NCBI GenBank assembly: GCA_002507175.1
Contig: DAZE01000018.1
Span: forward strand, 1-43,595
Reading direction: 5' to 3'
DNA from: Euryarchaeota archaeon UBA558
GTDB taxonomy: Archaea; Thermoplasmatota; Poseidoniia; Poseidoniales; Thalassarchaeaceae
DNA: 43,595 bases
The position numbers were made by a program, and so were the translations under genes. Of this stretch, positions 24,528-33,404 are shown piece after piece (position 1 is the stretch's first letter; every line of letters begins with the position of its first letter). The notes under the pieces are model-generated. The model made no database searches. It was not told the DNA's origin and was given only the letters and a program-made list of their open reading frames with translations.

Positions 24528-27500
24528 ATGAGGCTAATGAGAATAGACGTGCTCAATTTCAAGTCATTCGGTGGAGAGGTGACCATCCCTTTCCAATCAG
24601 GCTTCACCGCCATAACAGGGCCAAACGGGTCTGGAAAGTCAAATTCCGGGGATGCGATCCAATTTGTACTCGGAACTAGATCTACGAAGGCCCTAAGGGC
24701 TGAGAACCTCAAGGAACTAATTTTCAATGGGGGAAACAACAGTAGGGCAGCTAAGAAAATGTCCGCAACACTGACCTTCACCAACCCTCAGAGGGAGGAT
24801 GGTACACGACAGCTTCGGGTAGATACCGATGAGGTTGCGTTCACAAGGTCAGTCAGGTTGACAGAGAAGGGCGAACCAAAGTCTGAGTTCAGAATAAATG
24901 GAGAGAAAACGACTTCCGGAGAGTTCAGACGCATATTGAAGGAGGCGGGTCTCAGAGGGGACGGGTACAACGTAGTTCTGCAAAACGACGTAACGACACT
25001 CGCTACGATGACTGCCCATCGAAGACGTGCGATACTGGAAGACGTAGCCGGCGTCACAGCATATGATGATGACATCCGAAAAGCATCCAGCCAGAGAAAG
25101 CAGGTTGAGAACTCGATGGAGACAATCGATTTGTTCGAGGCTGACCAGAAGAAACAGTTGGAAAGCCTGGGGAAGGAAAGGGAGCAAGCCCTCAAATTCA
25201 GGGAGCTTAAACAAGAGCTGGATCATAATAAGGCAATGATTTCCAAGTGCAGGTATCTTGCCAAGGTTCATGAGATCAACGCGCTACTAACCGAACAACA
25301 AGAATACAGAACCAGATCGTCAACACTTCTCGAGGAGGCAAGGAGGAAGGAGCGGGACCTCCTCAGATTGGAGGACGAGCTTTCCGAGATTGGGCGTCAG
25401 ATAGATTCCCTTTCTACAGGTGAAAACAAGAAGATTATCGACAAGATGCGTAAGCTAGAGGTTGAAATCGAGAGGGCAAAGGACAGGATAAGTGACCTCA
25501 ACGCATCCTTGGACGAGGCTCAGGCTGATCTAGAGTTCAACGAACACGAGATCGAAAGAGTGGATAAATCAATACAGGAACATCAGACATCCAAGGCCGC
25601 TGCTCTGTCGGAAATCACGACAGCCGACGAGGAAATTGAAAAGTCGGATAATGCAATAAGAGAAGCAAAGGAAATCCTAGAAACTGGGAGCAAAATCCAA
25701 TTAGACCTCAGTCGAGCTCTAGGAAAGGCAAACGATGCAGTAACAAAGGCACAAGATGAGCATTCTTCGTTGACGCTGGCATTTGACAGAGCGGACCAAT
25801 CGGTGACCCTATCAATAGAGTCCGTGGTACAACTGGAGGAAGAGTATGAGCAAGCAACTCTACTAAGAGACGATCTTGAAATTCATGGGGAGGACATGAA
25901 GATTGAGTCCGATCGTGAGGATCCCGCGAAAATGGGCGAGGAACTGATACGCCTTAGAAAAATCGAGGCTCGCCTCAGGGAGGAGAGAGATCGGGCAGAC
26001 TCTAGGCATCGCGAATCTGAGATGAGATTGGAAAAGGCCAGAGCTAGAATTGAAGCCCAAACTCATGGGTCTGCGGGTGTGGCAGCAGCTCTGACGAAAC
26101 TTAGACAACAAGGACTCATCAGAGGAATTCTCGGTTCCATAGCCGAACTAGCCACGCCTAAAGATCAGTCTCATTCAGACGGCATAGCGCTAGCATTAGG
26201 TGGTGCGATGAGGAGCATAGTCGTTGAGGACGATCAAGTTGCAGCAGATTGCATCTCATGGTTAAAGAAGAATGGTGGCGGAAGGGCTACATTCTTGCCC
26301 TTGAACCGTCTTGGAAAACAGAGGCCACAAGGAAGATCGTTGATGGTCGTTAGGAATCCTGGTGTGATTGGATTCATCCATGAGTTGCTGGATTACCCTG
26401 AAGAAATAGAGAATGCCATTCTACTCGTGAGCAGGAGCACCCTCCTCGTGGAGAATTTGGATGTGGCTAGGAAGAACATGGGAGGCGTCAGAATGGTCAC
26501 CATAGACGGATCCATAGTCGATGGAAGCGGAGCAATGACTGGCGGATCATCACTAAAGACGGCACCGAAATTTGGATCCAATGACCCCACAATCTCTCTC
26601 AGGCCTCTTGAGAACGAGGTCAATGAAGCCAGCTTAGCTAGGGCAACAGTCGAGGTCGCCCTCAGGGATGCAAGGGGTTCCATGCAACAACTCACTGACA
26701 GAATAGCGGAAATCTCTGGGTCGGGCACTGAGACGAAATTAAGAGAATGGAGAGCCGATCTCGATAGGGCTGAGAATGATGTCAAATCACTCGCGTCGCG
26801 ATTGAAAGACGCCAGAACGGATCTGGAACGCTCCGAGGCTGGCAAAAGAACCGCCGAGGCTGATCTCCATAATGCAAAACAGAGCCTTGAGAATGCGCTC
26901 AGCAGCAGGAACGAAGCAAGTGAAAAACTACTACAACAATCCCCCGACCATCTATCCAAGACATTGTCCGAGGCTGAGATGGACAGGGGCAGGGCTCAAA
27001 TCGCCCGCCAACAGGCTGTGAACAATGTGAGTTCCGCGGATGTCAGCCTCGGCGTTCTAAACAACAGGATGAAGGAGCTAAAGAGTAAAAATGAGAGACT
27101 TGCCTCGCAGAATCAATCCTGGAAAACAGAGATCAAGAATATAGAGATCCAATCAACTGAATCTGAGCAGGAGCTTGTCGATCTGAGGTCCAAGGCACAA
27201 CATGCGAGTGAGGAAATGGGGATACTCTCCAGAAGGAGAGACCAAATAATTGAGGAGCGAACTCAAGCTCGATCTGAATCCCAATCACGCAGGTCGGAAA
27301 GAGAGAGAATCCATGTCACCATTGAAGCAATAGACAGCGGCATAGGGGTTGCAAGACATGCTGCCAAGGAACTGGAGGAGGCTCTAATCGTACAAGGGAT
27401 AGAGATCCCATCTATGAATTCAGACGCACCTCCGTTGGCAGAGGTAGAGCGCAACATATCGAGGTTAGAGAGAAGGTTGGATAATCTAGGGGGTGTAAAT

Positions 27501-28421
27501 ATGCTCGCAATAGAGCAATATGATGAGACTGCGAAGCGTATTGACCAACTAATCGAGGACGGTTCCACGCTCAGAAAAAGAAAGAACATGCTCGTAGAAA
27601 TCGTTGAAAGGTTAGAATCTGAGAGGAAGAGAAGGCTTCTGACGGTATTCGAACATATAAATCGAAATTTTTCACGTGTCTATGCAATACTGCAGCCCGG
27701 CGGGAACGGAAGGTTGAGGCTGGAAAACCCCGAAAGCCCATTTGATGGCGGCCTCGAGATGGATTGCGTGCCTCCTGGCAAGAGCCAGAAGACTCGAAGA
27801 TCCCAATTATCGGGAGGAGAGAAATCAATGGCAGCCCTCGCTTTGGTTTTCTCGATACAGGACTTCGAACCAAGCACATTCTACTATTTCGACGAGGTTG
27901 ATCAAAATCTGGACCCATTCAATTGTCAGAGAATCGCCATGCTCTGTCGTCGAAGGAGCGAAGCAGCTCAGTTCATCATGGTGACTCTTCGAAAGGTCAG
28001 CCTTTCCATGGCCAATCACCACATCGGAATAACCCATGCCGGGGACGGAGTGAGTCGGAGAATCACCGACTTCAACAGGGAGGCAGCGCTTGCACTGGGC
28101 GATGCCTTCGAGAAAGAAATGGAGGCTCAGGGACCACCATCCACATCAGAGATGCTACCGGATGACTTGCCCCATCCATCCAACAGGCCAGCACTGCCTG
28201 AAGCATTGCTCACTCCCCCCTCCCTAGAGGGTGTAATGGGTCGCGCCGGAGTAGAATTGGATGGCTCCGATCATCAGAATGACCCACTCGGTAAGTTGAG
28301 AGACCGCGCTGAGGCCGTTGATGATGGTAGCCAAAGGGACATACCAGCATCACTGGATGAGACTGTAGGAGAAGGCCGAGGAGTGGAAGAGGCAGCTCCG
28401 AAGGAGCAGGAGGCCGGATGA
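24528..28421 (+). CDS. smc: Chromosome segregation/condensation ATPase SMC
   Basis: Condensin ATPase that organises the chromosome with ScpA and ScpB. The 1297-aa protein has N-terminal IDVLNFKSFGG and Walker A GPNGSGKS (residues 31-38), then the Q-loop region VVLQNDVTTLATMTAHRRRAILEDVAG. The first coiled-coil arm runs to about residue 510. The hinge follows (GILGSIAELATPK...ALALGGAMRSIVVEDD...GGGRATFLPL), then the second arm. The C-terminal head has signature LSGGEKSMAALAL (from Leu1094) and Walker B YYFDEVDQNLD (Asp1122). A tail of about 100 residues after the head is Pro/Glu-rich and probably disordered. ATG 24537 and GTG 24516 are alternative starts. It is 4 nt from scpA. Confidence 0.97.
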   Translation: MRLMRIDVLNFKSFGGEVTIPFQSGFTAITGPNGSGKSNSGDAIQFVLGTRSTKALRAENLKELIFNGGNNSRAAKKMSATLTFTNPQREDGTRQLRVDTDEVAFTRSVRLTEKGEPKSEFRINGEKTTSGEFRRILKEAGLRGDGYNVVLQNDVTTLATMTAHRRRAILEDVAGVTAYDDDIRKASSQRKQVENSMETIDLFEADQKKQLESLGKEREQALKFRELKQELDHNKAMISKCRYLAKVHEINALLTEQQEYRTRSSTLLEEARRKERDLLRLEDELSEIGRQIDSLSTGENKKIIDKMRKLEVEIERAKDRISDLNASLDEAQADLEFNEHEIERVDKSIQEHQTSKAAALSEITTADEEIEKSDNAIREAKEILETGSKIQLDLSRALGKANDAVTKAQDEHSSLTLAFDRADQSVTLSIESVVQLEEEYEQATLLRDDLEIHGEDMKIESDREDPAKMGEELIRLRKIEARLREERDRADSRHRESEMRLEKARARIEAQTHGSAGVAAALTKLRQQGLIRGILGSIAELATPKDQSHSDGIALALGGAMRSIVVEDDQVAADCISWLKKNGGGRATFLPLNRLGKQRPQGRSLMVVRNPGVIGFIHELLDYPEEIENAILLVSRSTLLVENLDVARKNMGGVRMVTIDGSIVDGSGAMTGGSSLKTAPKFGSNDPTISLRPLENEVNEASLARATVEVALRDARGSMQQLTDRIAEISGSGTETKLREWRADLDRAENDVKSLASRLKDARTDLERSEAGKRTAEADLHNAKQSLENALSSRNEASEKLLQQSPDHLSKTLSEAEMDRGRAQIARQQAVNNVSSADVSLGVLNNRMKELKSKNERLASQNQSWKTEIKNIEIQSTESEQELVDLRSKAQHASEEMGILSRRRDQIIEERTQARSESQSRRSERERIHVTIEAIDSGIGVARHAAKELEEALIVQGIEIPSMNSDAPPLAEVERNISRLERRLDNLGGVNMLAIEQYDETAKRIDQLIEDGSTLRKRKNMLVEIVERLESERKRRLLTVFEHINRNFSRVYAILQPGGNGRLRLENPESPFDGGLEMDCVPPGKSQKTRRSQLSGGEKSMAALALVFSIQDFEPSTFYYFDEVDQNLDPFNCQRIAMLCRRRSEAAQFIMVTLRKVSLSMANHHIGITHAGDGVSRRITDFNREAALALGDAFEKEMEAQGPPSTSEMLPDDLPHPSNRPALPEALLTPPSLEGVMGRAGVELDGSDHQNDPLGKLRDRAEAVDDGSQRDIPASLDETVGEGRGVEEAAPKEQEAG

Positions 28422-28425
28422 GCCC

Positions 28426-29415
28426 ATGGGCGTGTTGGATGCAAAATCACTCAGGGACGACATCATCGCCACCCTGATCGCCACAGACATGGACCTTGAG
28501 ACAAGTGAATACTTGGATCGGATACTCGAACTCTCTGAGATGGAGGAAGCCGAGCATCAGTTTCTCAACGATCCGTTCGATAGGTCTGTTGCATTAGTAC
28601 TGCAACTCTTTCAGAGCAGGGATCTCGATCCATGGGCAGTTGACCTGTCAGCATTTTTGGAAATGTTCACTTCAAGGATAGAGCAATCAGAACACGTAGA
28701 CCTACCGACCTGCGGAAGACTGATCCGAATGGCATGGCAGGTCCTCCGTGGCCAAGCAGAATCTCTTGTCGAGAGGCAACACGATGTGGATCAACACGAT
28801 GAGGAATGGCTTTACGATGGCGGATGGGAGTCTGATTACGATGACGACGCGTACAATTTCTCTGTGGGGGTTATCACTGGCTCCCAAAGAGAGAACCTAC
28901 CAGGAATGTTCGAGGGTAGGATTCAGAGGGATGAGGGCAGGCCAGTCACTCTTGGGGAACTCCTCCTAGGTCTGAAGGCAGCAAGCAGGATATCTCAAGA
29001 AGAGAATCTGAGAATGAAGATTGCCGAGGAAAGGAGGGAAGCCCTCGAAACTGCCAGAGCTAGGTTCAGCGGCAGCCTCCATGTGGAGGATCTGGAGGGA
29101 GACATTCGCAGAACATGGGAAGCAATGAGGATGCGAGCAAATCCTAAAACCGGCTCATGCACCTTGTCCTCTGTCTCAGAAGAGCTTGCAGAGAGGTCCA
29201 TGGAGAGAGGAACCTCCCGGGATGAGGCGGATGCAGAAGCCCAAGTTGCAGCAATGGTAGCAGCATTGTTCCTTGTAAACAGAGGGTATGCCAGCATACG
29301 CCAGGAAGATGGCATGGATGGGAGGGTGATACTTAGTGACCTACATCCAGAGGAAACAGACTTCGACATTCTATCGGAGCGGCTTCATCCCCAAGAGAAA
29401 TTAGTGGAGGACTGA
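28426..29415 (+). CDS. scpA: Segregation and condensation protein A (kleisin)
   Basis: The kleisin that bridges the SMC heads. The 329-aa protein has the ScpA N-terminal landmark NDPFDRSVALVLQLFQSRDLDPWAVDLSAFLEMFTSRI (family PFxxLLxLIxxxxLDIxxIxIxxI). A very acidic middle follows (about residues 115-145, with DEEWLYDGGWESDYDDDAY), then a helical region and a C-terminal winged-helix-like segment from about 240 on. The start ATG 28426 is 4 nt after the smc stop and scpB follows after 2 nt, so the three genes form one tight operon. The call is strengthened by this context. Confidence 0.9.
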   Translation: MGVLDAKSLRDDIIATLIATDMDLETSEYLDRILELSEMEEAEHQFLNDPFDRSVALVLQLFQSRDLDPWAVDLSAFLEMFTSRIEQSEHVDLPTCGRLIRMAWQVLRGQAESLVERQHDVDQHDEEWLYDGGWESDYDDDAYNFSVGVITGSQRENLPGMFEGRIQRDEGRPVTLGELLLGLKAASRISQEENLRMKIAEERREALETARARFSGSLHVEDLEGDIRRTWEAMRMRANPKTGSCTLSSVSEELAERSMERGTSRDEADAEAQVAAMVAALFLVNRGYASIRQEDGMDGRVILSDLHPEETDFDILSERLHPQEKLVED

Positions 29416-29417
29416 AA

Positions 29418-30017
29418 ATGGAAAATGACGCCCTCCCTACTGTTATCGAGGCAATTTTGTTTGGATCCGGACGTTCAATGACAGTATCTGAGATCGCCCT
29501 AGCGTCCCAATCAGACGAGAGTAACGCTGAAATGGCGCTCAGGGGACTTAAATCCACTCTCGCGAGAAGGAAGTCCGGGGCTTTGCAAATATCTGAGATA
29601 TCTGGTAGGTGGATAATGGAAGTGAAACCATCATTAGCGAATAAAATGCCGGGCAACGTAAGGCCAGACATTCCTCAAAGACTGATGCCAACTGCCGCCT
29701 TGATAGCGTACCATCAGCCTATGGCCCAATCAACACTGGTTGAAATGCTGGGTCAAAGGGCATATGATCACGTCAGGGAGCTCTCAAGCATGGGTCTAAT
29801 CAGCCGGCGAAGAGATGGGGCGACTAGACGTTTAATGACCACAAGAAGATTTGCAGAATACTTCGGAGCACCAGAAGTAAGACCGGACAAGGTAAGGAGT
29901 TGGTTCAGGCAACAGGCGAAAGAGGCTGGCATGACTGGGACAGAATTGGCCGAATCGCTAGGCGATGGGCAAACGAAAATCCAAGATTATACTGGCAGGG
30001 CTTCAGAAGAAGAATAA
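29418..30017 (+). CDS. scpB: Segregation and condensation protein B
   Basis: Partner of ScpA that stabilises the kleisin on the SMC heads. The 199-aa protein consists of two winged-helix units: VIEAILFGSGRSMTVSEIALAS near the start (family xEAxLFxxxxPxxxxxL) and PTAALIAYHQPMAQSTLVEML...YDHVRELSSMGLISRRRDGATRRLMTTRRFAEYFG (family LxxIAYxQPxxxxxI...L...GLI...GRP..Y.TT..F...FG). The last 40 residues are polar. The ATG is 2 nt after the scpA stop. The stop codon abuts, with no gap, the stop of convergent HMG-CoA reductase at 30018. Confidence 0.92.
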   Translation: MENDALPTVIEAILFGSGRSMTVSEIALASQSDESNAEMALRGLKSTLARRKSGALQISEISGRWIMEVKPSLANKMPGNVRPDIPQRLMPTAALIAYHQPMAQSTLVEMLGQRAYDHVRELSSMGLISRRRDGATRRLMTTRRFAEYFGAPEVRPDKVRSWFRQQAKEAGMTGTELAESLGDGQTKIQDYTGRASEEE

Positions 30018-31319
30018 TCAGGACCTTACACTCTCTAACGCAGCAACTACCGCCGCCATGGTTATTCTTTCTCCACTGGACCTCACAATCTTGGAGACTT
30101 GCTCTATCTCGTCATCATCGGCTCCGGCGGCCGCAGCCATATTCTGTAGGTGTAATTTCATATGGCCAGCCTGAATTCCGACAGTTGCCAGTGCCCTCAG
30201 AGCACCTAAGTTTTGAGCCAGACCTGCGGAGGCCATGACCTTCCCCAACTCGTCGGCGGTTTCAACACCCAATAGTGCCACATTTGCCTTTGCGCCCGGG
30301 TGTATCCTGATTGCACCGCCCACCAATCCTACTGCCATGGGCAGTTCTATGGATCCAACTAGATTTCCTTCCTCATCCATGGACCACTCAGTCATAGAGC
30401 CATATGTTGAGTTCTTATTGCCAAAGGCTGCATAGGCATGGGCTCCCGATTCTATCGCACGCCAGTCCTGCCCACACGCGATTGCAACCGATGAAATAGC
30501 ATTCATTATGCCTTTGTTGTGGGTTGTTGCCCTAAACGGATCAGCAGCGGCGAAGTGATATGCTTGAATTACCCCATTAATGACCTCTGACCCCTGTTGC
30601 GGGTCTTTCCCATTATCAGACATCTCTTCAGGAGTGAATGTTGCAGAGATCCTTGCGAGTCTGTGAACTGCGAGATTGCTAATTATCCTCAGTATTACAG
30701 TCCCACCCGTCAACTCTTCTATTTTCGGAGCGACTGTTTCCGCCATCGTATTAACAGCGTTGGCACCCATTGCATCCCTACAATCTACGAGAATATGGAC
30801 AATCAGCATATCACCAGAATCAGTCTTTATCGGTCGTGCTTCAATATCCTTGCAACCACCTCCAAATTTTACAAGGATGGGATCTACCTCATTGCAGATC
30901 TCGATTATTTCGTCTTTGGAGGACAATACGGACGATCGACCATCATCCACATTCTCTATCCCAACAACTTGGATTTGCCCAATCATTACCGGATCATCGT
31001 TATTAGATCTGAATCCCCCATTCTTCAGACATCTCTTGGCCATATTGGAGGCTGCTGCAACCACGCTAGCCTCCTCAACCACGAAGGGTATGGCATAGTG
31101 CTTGTCATCGATAACGAAATTGGTAGCCACTCCAATCGGAAGTGAATATGTTCCAACTACGTTCTCAATCATCCTATCTGCAATCCCCATCTCGAGTATT
31201 CCTGATTCCCAAGCATCCACGTGTTCTTTGGTCAGTCCTGCAACCTCAGCGAGCTTCTCTCTCCTTTCTTTTGGTGTCAGGCGGTGAAAACCTGGCATTC
31301 GACTGTCCTCTATTGGCAT
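30018..31319 (-). CDS. mvaA: Class II hydroxymethylglutaryl-CoA reductase
   Basis: Makes mevalonate from HMG-CoA for isoprenoid lipids. The 433-aa protein follows the Pseudomonas mevalonii (class II) enzyme rather than the class I form of many archaea. It has SRMPGFHRLTPKERREKLAE, the catalytic-Glu motif ENVVGTYSLPIGVATNF, VVEEASVVAAASNMAKR, DAMGANAVNTMAETVAPKIE, the catalytic Lys in HNKGIMNAIS, the catalytic Asp in GQDWRAIESGAHAYA, and GHMKLHLQNMA with the catalytic His. ATG 31319 is chosen over 31367 by alignment with the class II N terminus. No Shine-Dalgarno is visible. Upstream lies the AT-rich repeat region. Confidence 0.94.
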   Translation of the reverse strand: MPIEDSRMPGFHRLTPKERREKLAEVAGLTKEHVDAWESGILEMGIADRMIENVVGTYSLPIGVATNFVIDDKHYAIPFVVEEASVVAAASNMAKRCLKNGGFRSNNDDPVMIGQIQVVGIENVDDGRSSVLSSKDEIIEICNEVDPILVKFGGGCKDIEARPIKTDSGDMLIVHILVDCRDAMGANAVNTMAETVAPKIEELTGGTVILRIISNLAVHRLARISATFTPEEMSDNGKDPQQGSEVINGVIQAYHFAAADPFRATTHNKGIMNAISSVAIACGQDWRAIESGAHAYAAFGNKNSTYGSMTEWSMDEEGNLVGSIELPMAVGLVGGAIRIHPGAKANVALLGVETADELGKVMASAGLAQNLGALRALATVGIQAGHMKLHLQNMAAAAGADDDEIEQVSKIVRSSGERITMAAVVAALESVRS

Positions 31320-31457
31320 TGTTAGTGGCAGTGGTGATAGGGTTGTAAGTGATGCGGAAAATATCATGAAAAAAGTCCTAAATTTGGGAAAATTAAGGTA
31401 AATGAATAGACCATATATCCAAAGGATAATGAAATAAAAAGCGTTAATTTTATTGAA

Positions 31458-31500
31458 AATACGTTAATTATACGTTAATTATACGTTAATTATACGTTAA
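31458..31500 (+). repeat. Tandem 11-bp iterons, unit ATACGTTAATT, with outlying copies
   Basis: CGTTAA begins at 31462, 31473, 31484 and 31495, exactly 11 bp apart, so the sites face the same side of the helix. Further copies begin at 31442 (GCGTTAATTT), 31559 (AATACGTTAATT, matching 12 bp of the first tandem copy) and 31589 (AAACGTTAATA). A variant GCGTAATTA lies at 31579. All are in the same orientation. The last copy ends 2 bp before the TATA box of the downstream gene. Confidence 0.9.
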
Positions 31501-31595
31501 CATAAATACATTTTTTATCAAAAAAATGATATTTTTAGAAAAAAATTTTATTTTAATACGTTAATTGAAAAAAAAAAGCGTAATTAAACGTTAAT

Positions 31596-31604
31596 ACTAT
31601 ATGA
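31596..31604 (+). promoter_or_regulatory. TATA box of leaderless promoter for the AAA+ gene
   Basis: ACTATATGA is centred about 26 bp before the ATG at 31626. No Shine-Dalgarno sequence precedes that ATG, so transcription probably begins at or next to it. The nearest CGTTAA motif (31589-31594) lies where a BRE or regulator site would be. Confidence 0.55.
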
Positions 31605-31625
31605 CTCATCACAAACGCCCTTAAC

Positions 31626-33404
31626 ATGGGAGTCGACCCGACTGTATTGGAACTTCCAAGCCTCAGCGGCAATCCTTTCGAGATTAGACCACTATCGATC
31701 GGACAAGCACAAGATCTGATTGGGAGGGATGAGATAGTAATCGAATGCAGAGAACATCTAATCTCTGGATCCCCGAGGATGGTAATTATATCTGGAGTAA
31801 GGGGATCGGGCAGAACCTCGATACTAAACGCGGTTGCGTCTCAATCCTCAAACCCATTCATCAGCGATTATTGGCCGATGGACAATGATCCTGTCAAGAA
31901 TATGGTGACTCAAGTTGCCGCTCATTTCATCGGGCATAATCTCCCCTCTGTTATCTCCGAGACAATAACTAGACTATCAGAAGAGCTCGATAACAAAGAT
32001 GGTCCAATACCACTAGTAGCTTTCGACTTGCCTTACAATGTAGATGTCAGCACAGTGATTCCGAGATTAGTCCAAATAATGCAGAAAATGCGGGCATTAG
32101 TTCTGTTCACAATGCTCCCAGGCCAACTATCCTCTCTCGAAGAAGACACATTGGAAATTTTTGACCCCCCCTACAGTCTACGAAATCTGACTGCGGATGA
32201 GATTCAACTACTAGTAGACAAGAGAATCGCGAGGGTCGCACGTCAAAGGTGGATTATGCACTCTCAGTTGATTGAAAATATACACGACATGACCGAGGGA
32301 ATCCCGAGGGCAGTCGTCCGAACGCTGAGGGACCTTGTAGACGAGAGAAGAGGGATAAGGAATAGATCTGGTACCCTTGAGAGGCTATTTCGATGGTCTG
32401 AAAAAACATACGTCGAGGAAGGGTCATTGCCCATAACAGAAATTAGGACAGAGAATGAACAAGTCCCGGAAGTTGCGGGTGCCATACCATCGATCTATGA
32501 GTATGGCCTCCCTCAGTTCAACGCAGTTCCAGATGCGAGTGTCGAATTAGAGTCAGAGGCGACTGAGCAAATAATCAACGAAGAAATTCAGGATTCTTTG
32601 ATTGAATCAAAACACTCAGAGACAGAATCAGAACTCGCCGAGGAGTTGACGACCCAAGAGAATATGTCTCCTATGCAGGAGACAAACAACCTCCACTCCC
32701 CTGATCGAGATGGATATTTTTGGATGGAGCCAGGCACAGAGCCCCCTCCAATCACTGTCACATCGCCAAAATCTAGTACGACTGGGTCATTCAAAGGCTT
32801 GGCAGAGAGAACTGTCAGCACCCACTTTGAAATGCCAAAAGGTGGTGATGGGACGAAAATTATTGATGCGGACAGACACGAAATGAACAATTTTGAGGAC
32901 TCCACAAGGATTCTAATCGAGCCATCCTTAGTCCCTAGTGAGTCAAATCAGAGTATTGACGATTCTCCAGTTCTATCTACGGAGCAAGCAGTTTGGACCG
33001 TGGGGGAAGATTTTGAGGCCACTCTTCCTCCACCTGTCGAAAACACCCAGCAAGAACAAACCCGACACGATCCCATCGGATTGACTCAAGGCCTAAGATC
33101 CCAACCAATGCCCCCTAGCATTTCCTTCGATTACAACCTAGAGCCAAATTGGGATGATTCAGCTCCACTGCAACATTCATACCTCAGTAAACTCAACGAA
33201 GCAGAAAAATTGATTCTTACTGTTTCCTCAGTAAGGGAGATATCACCTTCTGATCCAGAGCTGCAGGCCAGACTCGAGGTTGGCCGCCCCAGGCTCTCTC
33301 AATTGTTCAACGAACTAAAGAGAAATGGTTTCCTGAAAGTTCGCAAAGAGGGGCGAACTAGGTTTTTCAAGTTAACAGAGGAGGCCTTCGATGTTCTCAG
33401 ATGA
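31626..33404 (+). CDS. Degenerate Orc1/Cdc6-like AAA+ ATPase with C-terminal winged helix
   Basis: A 592-aa protein of unknown function. The N-terminal ~250 residues look like an ORC/STAND-type AAA+ module: LIGRDEIVIECREHL before a P-loop GVRGSGRT (57-64). The P-loop lysine is replaced by Arg, and the Walker-B-like strand LVAFDLP lacks the usual acidic pair. A PYSLRNLTADEIQLLVDKRI segment and GIPRAVVRTLRDLV follow in the lid/sensor-2 position. Residues ~270-510 are acidic, Pro/Ser-rich and probably disordered. The last ~65 residues (LILTVSSVREISPSDPEL...RKEGRTRFFKLTEEA) form a MarR/ArsR-like winged helix. It lies directly downstream of the iterons and overlaps DUF357 by 14 nt. Confidence 0.6.
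   Translation: MGVDPTVLELPSLSGNPFEIRPLSIGQAQDLIGRDEIVIECREHLISGSPRMVIISGVRGSGRTSILNAVASQSSNPFISDYWPMDNDPVKNMVTQVAAHFIGHNLPSVISETITRLSEELDNKDGPIPLVAFDLPYNVDVSTVIPRLVQIMQKMRALVLFTMLPGQLSSLEEDTLEIFDPPYSLRNLTADEIQLLVDKRIARVARQRWIMHSQLIENIHDMTEGIPRAVVRTLRDLVDERRGIRNRSGTLERLFRWSEKTYVEEGSLPITEIRTENEQVPEVAGAIPSIYEYGLPQFNAVPDASVELESEATEQIINEEIQDSLIESKHSETESELAEELTTQENMSPMQETNNLHSPDRDGYFWMEPGTEPPPITVTSPKSSTTGSFKGLAERTVSTHFEMPKGGDGTKIIDADRHEMNNFEDSTRILIEPSLVPSESNQSIDDSPVLSTEQAVWTVGEDFEATLPPPVENTQQEQTRHDPIGLTQGLRSQPMPPSISFDYNLEPNWDDSAPLQHSYLSKLNEAEKLILTVSSVREISPSDPELQARLEVGRPRLSQLFNELKRNGFLKVRKEGRTRFFKLTEEAFDVLR

Larger units (their letters stand above)
31368..31625. other. AT-rich intergenic region, candidate replication origin or complex operator
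   Basis: A 258-bp gap between divergent HMG-CoA reductase and an AAA+ gene, with base composition unlike the rest of the window: long A and T runs and almost no G or C outside the repeats. It contains seven CGTTAA motifs, all in the same orientation, and a T/A-rich core at 31501-31558 with a TATCA/TGATA hairpin (31516-31531). There is no coding potential. AT-rich duplex-unwinding sequence plus an iteron-like array beside a putative initiator is the layout expected of an origin; transcriptional control of the AAA+ gene is the alternative. Confidence 0.5.

Noticed and set aside
26393..26959. 188-codon minus-strand frame inside smc
   Set aside because: Ser/Leu-rich shadow of the SMC hinge and coiled coil.
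31441..31594. The CGTTAA array as a CRISPR
   Set aside because: Repeats are about 11 bp with no spacers, and no cas genes are present.
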